Below the pieces are notes generated by a model. The model was not told the DNA's origin. It saw only the letters and a program-made list of their open reading frames with translations, and did no database searches. The translations under genes were made by a program, and so were the position numbers. From Methylotenera_A sp049687015 (GTDB lineage: Bacteria > Pseudomonadota > Gammaproteobacteria > Burkholderiales > Methylophilaceae), in contig JBAVIP010000078.1 of assembly GCA_049687015.1 (NCBI GenBank), forward strand, positions 1 through 64,000: a stretch of DNA of 64,000 nucleotides. The letters are read 5' to 3'. Below, in pieces: positions 33,484 to 42,466 of this stretch (positions are counted from its first letter, which is position 1; the number at the start of each line of letters is the position of its first letter).

Positions 33484-33936
33484 ATGCGAATCTGGGTTGA
33501 TGCTGACGCCTGCCCCGTAGTCATAAAAGGGATTTTATTTCGTGCGGCGGAGCGCACTAAAACCACAACGACTCTCGTTGCTAACCAGTTTTTACGCATT
33601 CCATTTTCGCCTTACATCAAGTTTATTGCAGTGCCAGGCGGCTTTGATGTGGCGGACAGCAGGATTGTACTAGAGCTTGAAGCGGGCGATTTGGTAATTA
33701 CTGCGGATATTCCGCTAGCAGCGCTTGTGGTAGGAAAAGGCGGCCATGCGCTGAACCCGCGCGGCGAGCTTTACACAACAGCTAATATTAAAGAGCGCCT
33801 TGCCATGCGTAATTTGATGGAAGAGTTACGTAGCAATGGCGTAGATATTAGCGGCCCATCCACATTTAACCATAGTGATAAGCAGGCATTTGCGGCGTCG
33901 CTGGATACTTTTATTGCAAAGCGACTTAAAACTTAA
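33484..33936 (+). CDS. YaiI/YqxD family protein (DUF188)
   Basis: A 150-aa PIN-like-fold protein of the UPF0178 family. It opens with the hallmark IWVDADACPVVIK and continues VPGGFDVADSRIV, GDLVITADIPLA, ALNPRGELYT and NIKERLAMRNLMEELR. The conserved acids near the start suggest a nuclease-like metal site, but no activity is established. It starts four bases after the rhlE stop, so it is probably co-transcribed. Confidence 0.92.
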   Translation: MRIWVDADACPVVIKGILFRAAERTKTTTTLVANQFLRIPFSPYIKFIAVPGGFDVADSRIVLELEAGDLVITADIPLAALVVGKGGHALNPRGELYTTANIKERLAMRNLMEELRSNGVDISGPSTFNHSDKQAFAASLDTFIAKRLKT

Positions 33937-34026
33937 ATAATTTACATGCAACATTTAGGCAAATGTCAAAAATAGATTAAAATTCTAACCTTAAATTTTA
34001 TATAGGCCTCTGCTCAGGAACATACC

Positions 34027-34506
34027 ATGCAAATCGCGATGAACACCGTTGTAACAATGACTTACGAACTTAAAAACGCCGATGGCGAAGTGCTAGAATC
34101 AAGCGCTGAGCCTGTGTCATATTTGCATGGTGGTTACGATAATATATTTCCAAAAGTGGAAGAAGCAATGCACGGCAAAAATGCCGGTGATGTGGTGATA
34201 GTGGATTTAATGCCTGCAGACGCGTTTGGTGAATTTGACGAAGAATTGGTACAAATTGAGCCGGCAAGCGCCTTTCCAGCCGCAGAGCTCAAAGTGGGTA
34301 TGCAGTTTGAGGGCGAGGACGAGACTGGCGAAGTGATTTTATATACAGTCACCGAAATCGCAGATGGTAAAGTAGTGGTAGATGGCAATCACCCATGGGC
34401 TGGCGAACGTGTGATATTTCAAGCAACTATTACTGATGTACGTGCCGCGAATAAAGAAGAAGTCTCACACCAGCATGTGCACGGCGCTGGCGGGCATCAC
34501 CATTGA
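34027..34506 (+). CDS. slyD: FKBP-type peptidyl-prolyl isomerase SlyD
   Basis: A 159-aa cytosolic FKBP isomerase/chaperone. It has the FKBP split domain (MTYELKNADGEVLESS, PVSYLHGGYDNIFPKVEEAMHG) with the inserted IF chaperone domain (about 70-125), and the His-rich tail SHQHVHGAGGHHH that in SlyD binds nickel or other metals. AGGAA precedes the ATG. Confidence 0.94.
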   Translation: MQIAMNTVVTMTYELKNADGEVLESSAEPVSYLHGGYDNIFPKVEEAMHGKNAGDVVIVDLMPADAFGEFDEELVQIEPASAFPAAELKVGMQFEGEDETGEVILYTVTEIADGKVVVDGNHPWAGERVIFQATITDVRAANKEEVSHQHVHGAGGHHH

Positions 34507-34540
34507 TTAATTTTTGTTACCCACATTACAGAGCTGAGCT

Positions 34541-35398
34541 ATGTTGAAAACAATTGCTTTTGTTTTACTCGTTTTCTCGCAGTCGATTCTTGCTGATGAC
34601 TTATATCGTTGTGGCAACACATTCCAGGATACACCATGTAAAACTGCAGCAAGCAGCAAACCTGTTGGCAAAAGCGCAGTAAAAAATAGTGCAAGGCAAA
34701 CTGGCAATATGTCTGTTACCAATAAGAAACAGACGTCTTTGGAAACGAATGATGATTGCAAGCAACGCGGCGAATCTGCAAAAAAGATCATGCGGATGCG
34801 CGAAGCGGGTAAAACTGTGGATGATCAATTAAAAGCTGCACCAGATAGCGAATCGCAAGCCTTGATCAACGAGGTTTACAAGCGCAATGGCTCATCATTT
34901 CAAGTTCAAAATGCCATTGAACGCGAATGCGCACAACAAAAACAAAAAACTAAACTTACAAGCAAATGGATGGCGGAAACAAAACGACTACTAGGAATCG
35001 GAACAGCTCCCACAAAAAATAGCACGAAAAGCAAAACGAAACTTTCACCAACTCCGGCAGAGCAAGCAGCCGCATTGCTGCAACCAACGCCACCTTCAAT
35101 GCAACCAACGCCAGTTCAACCAGCATCATCCCCACAGCAGCCTGCGCCAGTAACTCAGCCTGCGACAGCGCAACCAGGCCAGGCAGTGCAACCAGCAGAG
35201 ACAGCGCAAAAAACAATTACTGCCGAAAAAGATAATCAGCAAAACCAAGAAGATGAACAAGGCGTATGCAGCTCGCTTAAAGCTGGATTAGAAAATATCG
35301 CCAGCCAAAAGCGCAAGGGCGGTAATGCTGCATATATGAAAGACTTAAAGCAGCAGCAAAATCATCTTGAAGGTGCTATGAAATCCGCTGGTTGCTAA
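34541..35398 (+). CDS. Exported Pro/Gln-rich protein, DUF4124-like start
   Basis: A 285-aa protein with a signal peptide (1-18). A short DUF4124-like module with two Cys follows (LYRCGNTFQDTPC). Next come a charged helical stretch (about 70-130), a disordered Pro/Gln/Ala repeat linker (about 165-225, recurring QPA and QPT units) and a C-terminal helical hairpin with Cys (GVCSSLKAGLENI, GAMKSAGC). It is predicted periplasmic; function unknown. It begins 34 bases after slyD. Confidence 0.8.
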   Translation: MLKTIAFVLLVFSQSILADDLYRCGNTFQDTPCKTAASSKPVGKSAVKNSARQTGNMSVTNKKQTSLETNDDCKQRGESAKKIMRMREAGKTVDDQLKAAPDSESQALINEVYKRNGSSFQVQNAIERECAQQKQKTKLTSKWMAETKRLLGIGTAPTKNSTKSKTKLSPTPAEQAAALLQPTPPSMQPTPVQPASSPQQPAPVTQPATAQPGQAVQPAETAQKTITAEKDNQQNQEDEQGVCSSLKAGLENIASQKRKGGNAAYMKDLKQQQNHLEGAMKSAGC

Positions 35399-35405
35399 GT
35401 TAGTC

Positions 35406-38000
35406 TTAAGTCATACTTTTTAATTGATACAGCAACTCTAACGCTTGTTTAGGTGTCAGGTCATCCGGCTGAACCGCCTCAAGTTCAGCAACCACGGGAT
35501 GCACAGCCACTGGTGTGGGTTCAATGTTGGCAGCAAACATATCCGGCTGATTGGTATTTTGGGCGATCTGGTTATTTTCCAGCTGCGTGAGTTTGCGTTT
35601 AGCCGCGGCCACTACACTTTTGGGAATCCCCGCCAATTGCGCCACTTGGATGCCGTAACTTTGATTTGCTGCACCCTCTTCCACCTTATGTAAGAACACG
35701 ATGCCGTTACCATGCTCCACCGCGTCCAGATGCACATTGGCCGCATGTTTAAACTCATCTACAATGCGCGTCAGCTCAAAATAATGTGTGGCAAACAGCG
35801 TGAAGCTTTTATTTTTTTCCAGCAACTGTTTGGCGACCGCCCACGCCAGGCTTAAGCCATCAAACGTACTTGTCCCACGGCCAATTTCATCCAAAAGCAC
35901 CAAACTCTTATCAGTTGCGTTGTGCAAAATATTGGCGGTTTCGGTCATTTCGACCATGAAGGTTGATCTGCCACCTGCCAAGTCATCCGATGCGCCGATT
36001 CTTGTGAAGATACGATCAATTTCACCTATTTTAACGACATTTGCCGGCACGAAGGCACCGCAATGTGCCAACAACACTATCAACGCAATTTGCCGCATAT
36101 AGGTTGATTTACCACCCATATTCGGCCCGGTAATCAGCAGCAACTGGCGGTAAGGATTTATCATCAGGTCGTTTGCCACAAACGGCTGGGCTGATATTTG
36201 GCTTGCGCTTATACTTTCCACCACAGGGTGGCGGCCGGCCCCAATACTGATACCAGGTTCATTCACAAACTGCGGTTGCACATAATTCAGCGCTTGCGCT
36301 CGTTCGGCAAAACAGCATAAAACATCCAGGCTGGAAACCGCACCGCTATTGGTCTGCAGGGCAGTAATAAATGGTGTCAATTCACTAAAAACTTGCTCAT
36401 ACAGCATTTTTTCTCGCGCCAATGCACGGTCATTGGCGCTTAACACCTTGTCTTCAAACGCCTTCAGTTCCGGCGTAATAAAACGCTCAGCGTTTTTTAA
36501 GGTTTGGCGACGGCGATATTCTGCTGGCGCGTTTTCCGCTTGCGCGCGGCTAATTTCAATGTAAAAGCCATGCACACTGTTGTATTCCACTTTAAGATTC
36601 GCCAGGCCGGTGCGGGCTTTTTCAGCTGCCTCAAACTGCAGCAAAAAATCGCCATGATTGGTTTGCAAAGCACGTAATTCGTCCAGCTCGGCATCGAAAC
36701 CATCTGCAATCACGCCGCCATCACGCAGCACTGATGCGGGTTCTGGCTTGATGGCTAGTGTTAATAATTGCAGCACTTCGCGCGGTGCCTGCAGATTGGC
36801 GCCTAGCGCCTCCAGCAATATAGATTCGCTTTTCACCAGCAGATGTTGCAACAAAGGCAGCTGTAACAAACTCTCACGCAAGCCAGACAAATCGCGCGGT
36901 CGCGTCGTTTTTAACGCCACACGCGTGGTAATGCGCTCAATATCGCTTATGGCTTTTAAATGGTTTTGCAGGCCTTGATACTTGGCCGTATGAATTAACT
37001 CCGCTACCGCCTCATGACGTTTTGCCACCAAATTTCTATCACGCAATGGGTGGTGCAGCCAACGCCGCAGCAGCCGTGCACCCATAGCGGTTTGTGTGGT
37101 GTTGAGCAGCGAATACAGTGTGGGTGAGGCCTCGCCGCGCAAAGTAGCATCAATCTCTAAGTTGCGACGTGTGGCTGCATCCAGCTGGATAAACTGACTG
37201 GTCTGCTCGATGCTGAGTGAGCTAATATGCGGCAAGGCAGCACGTTGCGTGTGTTTTACATAGTCCAGCAACGCACCTGCGGCACAAATGGCCGCGCTTA
37301 AATTGGCACAACCAAAACCGCTTAAATCCAGCGTGTTAAATTGTTTGGTTAAACCGGAAAACGCGCTGTCTGCATCAAACTGCCACGGGCTCAGGCGCTT
37401 TTTGGCGCAATCGAACGCTTCTAACGCGCTATGTTTAAAATCATCTGCAAGAATAATTTCTGCGGGTGAAATACGTTCAAGCTCTTGCGCTAAAAATCCA
37501 ACCGCAATTTCGCTCAAAATAAACGCGCCGGAAGCCAAATTAATACGTGCTAAACCTATAACGCCATCAACCGCGAATATGCTTAATAACTGGTTATCTC
37601 GCGATTCATCTAACAACGCAGAATCCGTCAACGTGCCAGGCGTGAGGATGCGCGTAACTGCGCGCTCAACCGGGCCTTTACTGGTAGCGGGGTCGCCGAT
37701 CTGCTCACAAATGGCGACTGCTTCACCCATTTTGGCAAGCTTAGCCAAATACTGTTCCGCTGCGTGATACGGCACACCCGCCATCTTAATCGGCTCGCCG
37801 TTACTGGCGCCGCGGCGAGTGAGCGTAATGCCCAAAAGCTTGGAGGCTTTTTCTGCATCCTCAAAAAACAGCTCATAAAAATCACCCATGCGATAAAACA
37901 GCAACATATCGGGATGCTGCGCTTTTAACGCCAAATACTGGCGCATCATAGGTGTATGTGAGCTGGCGGCAATTTCTGGTATTGAAAGTTTGGTAGACAC
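35406..38000 (-). CDS. mutS: DNA mismatch repair protein MutS
   Basis: An 864-aa mismatch-recognition ATPase. The mismatch-reading FYE motif lies at 41-43 (GDFYELFF). The connector, lever and clamp domains follow. Walker A GPNMGGKST is near residue 625 and DEIGRGTSTFDG near 700, and the C-terminal tail has helix-hairpin and beta-clamp-type segments. Length matches MutS1. It is a single gene, convergent with the gene at 34541, which ends 8 bases away. mutL is not in the window. Confidence 0.97.
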   Translation of the reverse strand: MSTKLSIPEIAASSHTPMMRQYLALKAQHPDMLLFYRMGDFYELFFEDAEKASKLLGITLTRRGASNGEPIKMAGVPYHAAEQYLAKLAKMGEAVAICEQIGDPATSKGPVERAVTRILTPGTLTDSALLDESRDNQLLSIFAVDGVIGLARINLASGAFILSEIAVGFLAQELERISPAEIILADDFKHSALEAFDCAKKRLSPWQFDADSAFSGLTKQFNTLDLSGFGCANLSAAICAAGALLDYVKHTQRAALPHISSLSIEQTSQFIQLDAATRRNLEIDATLRGEASPTLYSLLNTTQTAMGARLLRRWLHHPLRDRNLVAKRHEAVAELIHTAKYQGLQNHLKAISDIERITTRVALKTTRPRDLSGLRESLLQLPLLQHLLVKSESILLEALGANLQAPREVLQLLTLAIKPEPASVLRDGGVIADGFDAELDELRALQTNHGDFLLQFEAAEKARTGLANLKVEYNSVHGFYIEISRAQAENAPAEYRRRQTLKNAERFITPELKAFEDKVLSANDRALAREKMLYEQVFSELTPFITALQTNSGAVSSLDVLCCFAERAQALNYVQPQFVNEPGISIGAGRHPVVESISASQISAQPFVANDLMINPYRQLLLITGPNMGGKSTYMRQIALIVLLAHCGAFVPANVVKIGEIDRIFTRIGASDDLAGGRSTFMVEMTETANILHNATDKSLVLLDEIGRGTSTFDGLSLAWAVAKQLLEKNKSFTLFATHYFELTRIVDEFKHAANVHLDAVEHGNGIVFLHKVEEGAANQSYGIQVAQLAGIPKSVVAAAKRKLTQLENNQIAQNTNQPDMFAANIEPTPVAVHPVVAELEAVQPDDLTPKQALELLYQLKSMT

Positions 38001-38171
38001 GAAAAGGGGTTTAATTTAAGATTTAACTCATTTTATAAACATTTTGAATGGTTTGTTCAACTTCTCAACATTTGATGTGAAATTTTCATCAGTTAATTAC
38101 GACAAGAAATCAAAAAATAAATAATGTCAAATAAAATCAATCAGTTAAAAACATCATGCTTGTCAAAATAC

Positions 38172-38188
38172 TTGGCACAAAAAATGCA
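38172..38188 (+). promoter_or_regulatory. Sigma-54 (RpoN) type promoter
   Basis: TTGGCACAAAAAATGCA carries GG at 38174-38175 and GC at 38186-38187 with the required 10 bases between them. It matches the consensus YTGGCACGRNNNTTGCW at all but two defined positions. Transcription would start near 38199, 31 bases before the ATG at 38230. Sigma-54 promoters need an activator; no clear upstream activator dyad was found. Confidence 0.65.
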
Positions 38189-38229
38189 CACTTCTACTCA
38201 TTACAAATTAATTAATGAGAATATTTAAT

Positions 38230-38439
38230 ATGACCAACGACAACGTTACGGTTTACGCGCAGTTCTTAGCCCAATGTAAAGAAGTAATGGGCTCATATGA
38301 TCTGGAAAGACTGGCTTATGATGAAACTTATAAAAAAGAGTTTTTCAACAGCATAAAATTAAGTGCAGACGATCAGCTATTTCAAATGGCGGCACTGGTT
38401 GACCGCCAGTTGAGCGATGAGATGCTGCGCGCGCGCTAA
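38230..38439 (+). CDS. Small protein under a sigma-54-type promoter
   Basis: A 69-aa acidic, mainly helical protein (MTNDNVTVYAQFL, YDLERLAYDETYKKEFF, DDQLFQMAALVDRQLSDEML). It has one Cys, no membrane segment and no signal. No family is recognised. ATG 38230 has GAGA about 10 bases upstream, and an in-frame ATG at 38215 is possible. It stands alone between divergent mutS and convergent suhB, so the RpoN-like promoter would serve only this gene. Confidence 0.7.
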   Translation: MTNDNVTVYAQFLAQCKEVMGSYDLERLAYDETYKKEFFNSIKLSADDQLFQMAALVDRQLSDEMLRAR

Positions 38440-38454
38440 CGTTCTCTAACAGCG

Positions 38455-39264
38455 TTACACGACCAACGTTTTCAGCTTATCTGTTAAATGTGGCGCCAAT
38501 ACTTGTAATATTTGCGCGAACACTTTCGGGTTGGCCGCCACAATATTACCCGTTTTCAACCAGCTCTCATTACCTTCAAAATCGCCCACAATGCCGCCCG
38601 CCTCTTGCACCAGCAGGCCGCCTGCGGCGATATCCCAACTGGATAAGCCTATCTCAAAAAAGCCATCTGTAAAACCCGCTGCTACATAAGCCAGATCTAA
38701 TGCGGCCGAGCCTGGACGACGAATGCCAATGGTTTTTTTAATCATGTCTTTCAGCATCGCCATATAAGTATCCAGATGCGTGAAATCACGGAATGGAAAA
38801 CCGGTAGCAATGAGCGAATCCTGCAATTTGCTGCGATTAGTCACGCGAATGCGCTTATCGTTTAAAAACGCGCCGCGGCCTTTGGTGGCGGTAAATAAAT
38901 CATTACGTATAGGGTCGTAAATCACCGCCTGGGTAAGCACGCCTTTCTGCTGCAAAGCAATAGAAATACAGTAAAACGGATAGTTATGCAGGAAATTCGT
39001 TGTGCCATCCAGCGGGTCAATAATCCAGATATTTTCAGATTCCGAATTGCTTTCGCCGCTCTCTTCTCCCAAAAAACCGTGGTCAGGGTACGCAAATTTG
39101 AGCGTATCGATAATCGCCCGTTCCGCAGCATGATCCACTTCGCTCACAAAATCGTTAAAAGTTTTGCTGGTGATACTAAGTGCGTTCACATCTTGCGATG
39201 CCCTGTTAATAATTCTGCCTGCTTCACGCGCGGCTTTTACTGCATTGGATAGCATTGGATGCAT
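38455..39264 (-). CDS. suhB: Inositol monophosphatase SuhB
   Basis: A 269-aa Mg-dependent phosphatase. Metal-binding motifs are EVDHAAERAI, GEESGES, DPLDGTTNFLH and the C-terminal WDIAAGGLLVQEAGG. In E. coli SuhB is also part of the rRNA antitermination complex. It is divergent from trmJ, the same suhB/trmJ arrangement as in E. coli. Confidence 0.95.
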   Translation of the reverse strand: MHPMLSNAVKAAREAGRIINRASQDVNALSITSKTFNDFVSEVDHAAERAIIDTLKFAYPDHGFLGEESGESNSESENIWIIDPLDGTTNFLHNYPFYCISIALQQKGVLTQAVIYDPIRNDLFTATKGRGAFLNDKRIRVTNRSKLQDSLIATGFPFRDFTHLDTYMAMLKDMIKKTIGIRRPGSAALDLAYVAAGFTDGFFEIGLSSWDIAAGGLLVQEAGGIVGDFEGNESWLKTGNIVAANPKVFAQILQVLAPHLTDKLKTLVV

Positions 39265-39326
39265 AACGAATAATCTTTAAAGAGCTGTTAAAATGCTATT
39301 TTAGCATTAATAGGCGCTTCCCCAAA

Positions 39327-40064
39327 TTGTCACAAGCCATTTTTAACAACATACGCATCGTCCTTTGCCAAACAAGCCACCCCGGCAATATTGGCTCGGC
39401 CGCACGCGCCATGAAAACCATGGGCTTGCAGCATTTATATTTGGTGAATCCTGACAAATATCCCAACCCGCAAGCTACTGCGCTAGCCGCAGGCGCAGAT
39501 GATGTGCTTGATAACGCGATTGTCACGCAAACCTTGTCTGAAGCGCTCACCGGCTGCGCCTTTGCCATTGGTTTAAGCGCACGCAAACGTTATTTGTCGC
39601 ACGAAACTGTCAACGCACGAGAGGCTGCTCTGCAAGCCAGTAAAATAGCGTCTTCCCAGCCTGTTGCTTTTGTATTTGGCACAGAAATGAGCGGCCTCAG
39701 CAATGCCGAGCTTGATTGCTGCCAACTGCTGGCGATGATTCCTGCTAATCTGGAGTATTCCTCACTCAACCTGGCGGCCGCAGTACAAGTAGCCTGCTAC
39801 GAACTGCGCATGGCAATTCTAGAAGGCAAATTGGATAAGCCAGAAGGCTTGGAACTGGCCACCAATGATGAGCTGGAACGTTTTTACGCACATCTAGAGG
39901 AGACGCTTATCCATATCGGTTACCTCAATCCCGCAGCGCCTAAAAAACTGAGTGAGCGTTTACGCAGAATCTACGCCCGCGCCAGACTGGAAAAAGAAGA
40001 AGTGAATTTGCTGCGCGGCGTACTGACGCTGACGCAAGAACCGCGAAAACACACGAAATATTAA
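39327..40064 (+). CDS. trmJ: tRNA (cytidine/uridine-2'-O-)-methyltransferase TrmJ
   Basis: A 245-aa SPOUT methyltransferase of the TrmH family group 1. It has NNIRIVLCQTSHPGNIGSAARAMK at the start, LYLVNPDKYPNPQAT, then the knot FGTEMSGLSNAEL, MIPANLEYSSLNLAAAVQVACYELR and the C-terminal dimerisation helix. It modifies the ribose of tRNA position 32. It starts at TTG 39327, because the conserved N-terminus requires it. Confidence 0.93.
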   Translation: MSQAIFNNIRIVLCQTSHPGNIGSAARAMKTMGLQHLYLVNPDKYPNPQATALAAGADDVLDNAIVTQTLSEALTGCAFAIGLSARKRYLSHETVNAREAALQASKIASSQPVAFVFGTEMSGLSNAELDCCQLLAMIPANLEYSSLNLAAAVQVACYELRMAILEGKLDKPEGLELATNDELERFYAHLEETLIHIGYLNPAAPKKLSERLRRIYARARLEKEEVNLLRGVLTLTQEPRKHTKY

Positions 40065-40096
40065 AGCTGGAAATCAGCAACAACAGGAAGGCATGC

Positions 40097-40498
40097 ATGG
40101 ACATTTTAGGCTCGGTTTCGATTTGGGAAATCCTCAAACACGTCAGGTCGTGGCTTGCCAACCTGGACCGTGCAGGTAAGGAAAGAAAACAGCAATCTAT
40201 TCGGGCATTGAGAGAAGTGGTTATCGCCTCGAGGGAAACGGCTGTTTATATTCGCCAAATGCAGGATAAAGGTAGTAGAAATCATGAAACCGAAGCACAT
40301 CTATCCGTGCTGTGGACCGCTTTAGGTTTTGAGTTACAGGACATTGGCATCGACAAGCTGGCAAAACGCTGTCAAATAAAAGGCAAAGAGTGGGCAAACC
40401 CGTACCATTATGATGATGATTTTTTGAAAAAAGCCGACGTGAGCCTGGAGCGCATGGAAAAACTGGCAAATGAAATACTATCTCAAATCAATCGTTAG
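40097..40498 (+). CDS. Hypothetical helical protein
   Basis: A 133-aa, highly charged, helical soluble protein that I do not recognise. Features: WEILKHVRSWLANLDRAGKERKQQSIRALREVVIASRETAVYIRQM, then HLSVLWTALGFELQDIGIDKLAKRCQIKGKEWANPYHYDD and a closing helix ERMEKLANEILSQINR. AGGAAGG precedes the ATG. The last 36 bases of the gene reappear, slightly altered, 723 bases further right. Confidence 0.75.
   Translation: MDILGSVSIWEILKHVRSWLANLDRAGKERKQQSIRALREVVIASRETAVYIRQMQDKGSRNHETEAHLSVLWTALGFELQDIGIDKLAKRCQIKGKEWANPYHYDDDFLKKADVSLERMEKLANEILSQINR
40463..40498. repeat. 36-bp direct repeat, left copy (gene 3' end)
   Basis: These bases encode the end of the helical protein (LANEILSQINR and stop). 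The same sequence with three mismatches lies at 41186-41221, and the two flank the rlpA-like gene. Confidence 0.7.
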
Positions 40499-40626
40499 CA
40501 GCTTCACTTTGCGATTCGAAAAAATAACCCGCCCCTGCGCGAGTTGGCGTTTACTTAAGTGCCTAAAAAGCTTACTAAATATTAATTAAAGCAGATTTTT
40601 TAAGATGTTGGCGTAAACATTCATTT

Positions 40627-41049
40627 TTACTTCTTAAGCACTTCTAGCCTTACACGCGCTGTACCTGAATGTACCAGGCCAATTTTTTTCGCAGCACCCA
40701 AGGATAAATCAACAATCCGCCCGCGCACGTGCGGGCCACGATCATTCACTTTAACCGTCACCGATTTTCCATTTCTCAAATTCGTCACCTTAATTTGAGT
40801 GCCAAATGGCAAACTACGATGCGCAGCCGTCATTGCGTTTTTGTTAAAAATTTCACCACTGGCTGTACGTTTACCATGGAATTTGGCACCATAATACGAC
40901 GCCAGCCCAATGACAGGCTTGTTGAAGTTGGCTGTCATTGTTGCGTGATTACGCTTCACCTTTGCAAGCAATGTTGTGGGCATACCAATAAACAAACCCA
41001 AAGTCAGCATCACGATGATGCGCCGTCTCAATTTTACGTGTCCTATCAT
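40627..41049 (-). CDS. rlpA: RlpA-like septal ring/lytic transglycosylase domain protein
   Basis: A 140-aa exported protein with a basic signal sequence (1-29). A double-psi beta-barrel domain follows (GLASYYGAKFHGKRTASGEIFNKN, AAHRSLPFGTQIKVTN, NDRGPHVRGRIVDLS, AKKIGL) with the conserved Asp and His of RlpA. RlpA proteins cleave naked glycan strands at the septum. The C-terminal SPOR domain of classical RlpA is absent, so this is a short form. No lipobox Cys is seen. GGAG precedes the ATG. Confidence 0.87.
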   Translation of the reverse strand: MIGHVKLRRRIIVMLTLGLFIGMPTTLLAKVKRNHATMTANFNKPVIGLASYYGAKFHGKRTASGEIFNKNAMTAAHRSLPFGTQIKVTNLRNGKSVTVKVNDRGPHVRGRIVDLSLGAAKKIGLVHSGTARVRLEVLKK

Positions 41050-41185
41050 ATTCCCTCTCCGTGTGAATGAGGTCTAACTAGGCAACCAAAGAAACACTAG
41101 CCATAATCGAACGTAAACTAAACAATGCGTTCAGCCGCGAGCCAGCGCAGCCAAAGGGTCAGCATGAACTAGCCCCTTTGATTCT

Positions 41186-41221
41186 CTAGCAAATGAAATA
41201 CTATCGCAAATTAATCGTTAG
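41186..41221 (+). pseudogene. 36-bp copy of a gene 3' end (gene relic or repeat)
   Basis: It matches 40463-40498 at 33 of 36 positions and would still encode LANEILSQINR plus stop. No open frame leads into it, so it is a remnant of a duplicated neighbour or the far end of an insertion carrying the rlpA-like gene. The rest of the 41050-41291 gap holds nothing else I can identify. Confidence 0.6.
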
Positions 41222-41291
41222 TTTAAAAAACAATTTAGCATGAGCCCATTAGTTCATTTTTTCTCATTTTATCCATTACCACAAATTTAAG

Positions 41292-41320
41292 TTGACAACC
41301 TACTACTTGGTAGTTTACAG
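41292..41320 (+). promoter_or_regulatory. tetR promoter with operator in the spacer
   Basis: TTGACA (41292-41297) and TTACAG (41315-41320) are separated by exactly 17 bp. That spacer is ACCTACTACTTGGTAGT (41298-41314). On the opposite strand it matches the element at 41916-41932 in 15 of 17 positions. Start of transcription would fall at the ATG (41328), suggesting a leaderless message. Confidence 0.6.
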
Positions 41321-41327
41321 TTCGTTG

Positions 41328-41894
41328 ATGGAAATGAAAGATCAAATACTGAACAGCGCACAAAAATTAGTGCAACAGCGCGGTTTTAATGGCTTTAGCT
41401 ACGCCGACATTGCTGAGGAAGTTGGCATTCGCAAAGCCAGCCTACACCACCACTTTGCTACCAAGACTGATCTTGGCTTGGCGCTAATAGAAAGATACTC
41501 AACGCTATTACACAATGAACTTACTCGCATAGGCAGCCTGCCAGTGCAAGCAGATGATAAGTTGCGTGCATATATCTCAATTTATCGCGACACGCTTGAT
41601 GCTGACCGTGTGTGTATGGGTGGCATGTTAGCTACTGAAGCGCTCACTTTAGATGCTGTGATGTTGCCAGGCTTACAGCATTTTTTCGCAATCAATACCG
41701 ACTGGCTCACAGAATTGCTGATAGAGGGAAAATCGCAGCAGATTTTTTCCTTATCAAGTAGTGCCGCTAACCATGCGCAATTATTGGTTTCTGCCCTACA
41801 AGGTGCGCTTATGATAGCGCGCGCCACTGGAAACTATGATGCCTTTAATCAAACAACGTCACTCCTTATTTCAAACTTAACGAGGAAAGGCTAA
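41328..41894 (+). CDS. TetR/AcrR family transcriptional regulator
   Basis: A 188-aa repressor-type protein. The N-terminal helix-turn-helix is clear: DQILNSAQKLVQQRGFNGFSYADIAEEVGIRKASLHHHFATKTDLGLAL in order along residues 4-53. It is followed by an all-helical ligand/dimer domain with a single conserved-looking Cys in DRVCMGGMLATEALTL. I start at ATG 41328 (or 41334); an upstream TTG overlaps the promoter. It lies just upstream of two cupin genes, and a shared operator suggests that it represses both itself and them. Confidence 0.9.
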   Translation: MEMKDQILNSAQKLVQQRGFNGFSYADIAEEVGIRKASLHHHFATKTDLGLALIERYSTLLHNELTRIGSLPVQADDKLRAYISIYRDTLDADRVCMGGMLATEALTLDAVMLPGLQHFFAINTDWLTELLIEGKSQQIFSLSSSAANHAQLLVSALQGALMIARATGNYDAFNQTTSLLISNLTRKG

Positions 41895-41915
41895 CCTCTT
41901 TTTTTAGCCAAATAA

Positions 41916-41932
41916 ACTACCTATTAGTAGGT
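41916..41932 (+). promoter_or_regulatory. Second TetR-operator-like site before cupin gene
   Basis: ACTACCTATTAGTAGGT equals the reverse complement of the tetR promoter spacer except at two of 17 positions. It ends 13 bases before the cupin ATG and overlaps the region where its promoter or ribosome site must lie. Confidence 0.6.
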
Positions 41933-41945
41933 ATAGGAGAATCAA

Positions 41946-42407
41946 ATGTCAGAAAATAAAACAGCATGTGGTGTTAAAAAAGGAACCAACTTTACCGCAT
42001 ATGAAACAGGTGCAAGAAGAGATTGGCCAGCACATACGGTAGAGCTACCAGGCTTAACGATTCCAGGTAAGCTTTTCTTAAAAGACTTGCTGGGGTTCAC
42101 TGGTTGCGAAATTTCCGTCAACTCAATGGCACCAGGGGAGGATATGCCGATTTACCACAACCATATTCAAAATGAAGAAGTGTATATTTTCATTCAAGGT
42201 AAAGGCCAAGTACAAGTAGATGGACAGGTGATTGATGTTAATGAAGGCACAATTGTGCGCATCGCAGCAAATGGCGAGCGGACTTGGCGCAACAATTCTG
42301 ATGAGCCATTGCTTTACATTATTCTTCAAGTGAAAGAAAACTCGCTCGTGCAATACGGGCTTGGCGATGCCACTGTGCCTGAAAAAGCGACAGTTTGGGC
42401 TAATTAA
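41946..42407 (+). CDS. Cupin domain-containing protein
   Basis: A 153-aa cytosolic single-domain cupin. Motif 1 is PIYHNHIQNEEVYIFIQGKGQVQVDG, with the His/His/Glu metal ligands. Motif 2 lies around GTIVRIAANGERTWRN, where the usual His is replaced, so metal binding may be atypical. AGGAGA precedes the ATG. It is the first target-like gene after the regulator. The substrate is unknown. Confidence 0.88.
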   Translation: MSENKTACGVKKGTNFTAYETGARRDWPAHTVELPGLTIPGKLFLKDLLGFTGCEISVNSMAPGEDMPIYHNHIQNEEVYIFIQGKGQVQVDGQVIDVNEGTIVRIAANGERTWRNNSDEPLLYIILQVKENSLVQYGLGDATVPEKATVWAN

Positions 42408-42466
42408 AAGCTACCCTTAACTAAACTTGAATACTAAACATAAATTAAATTACAGGAAATAAATCT

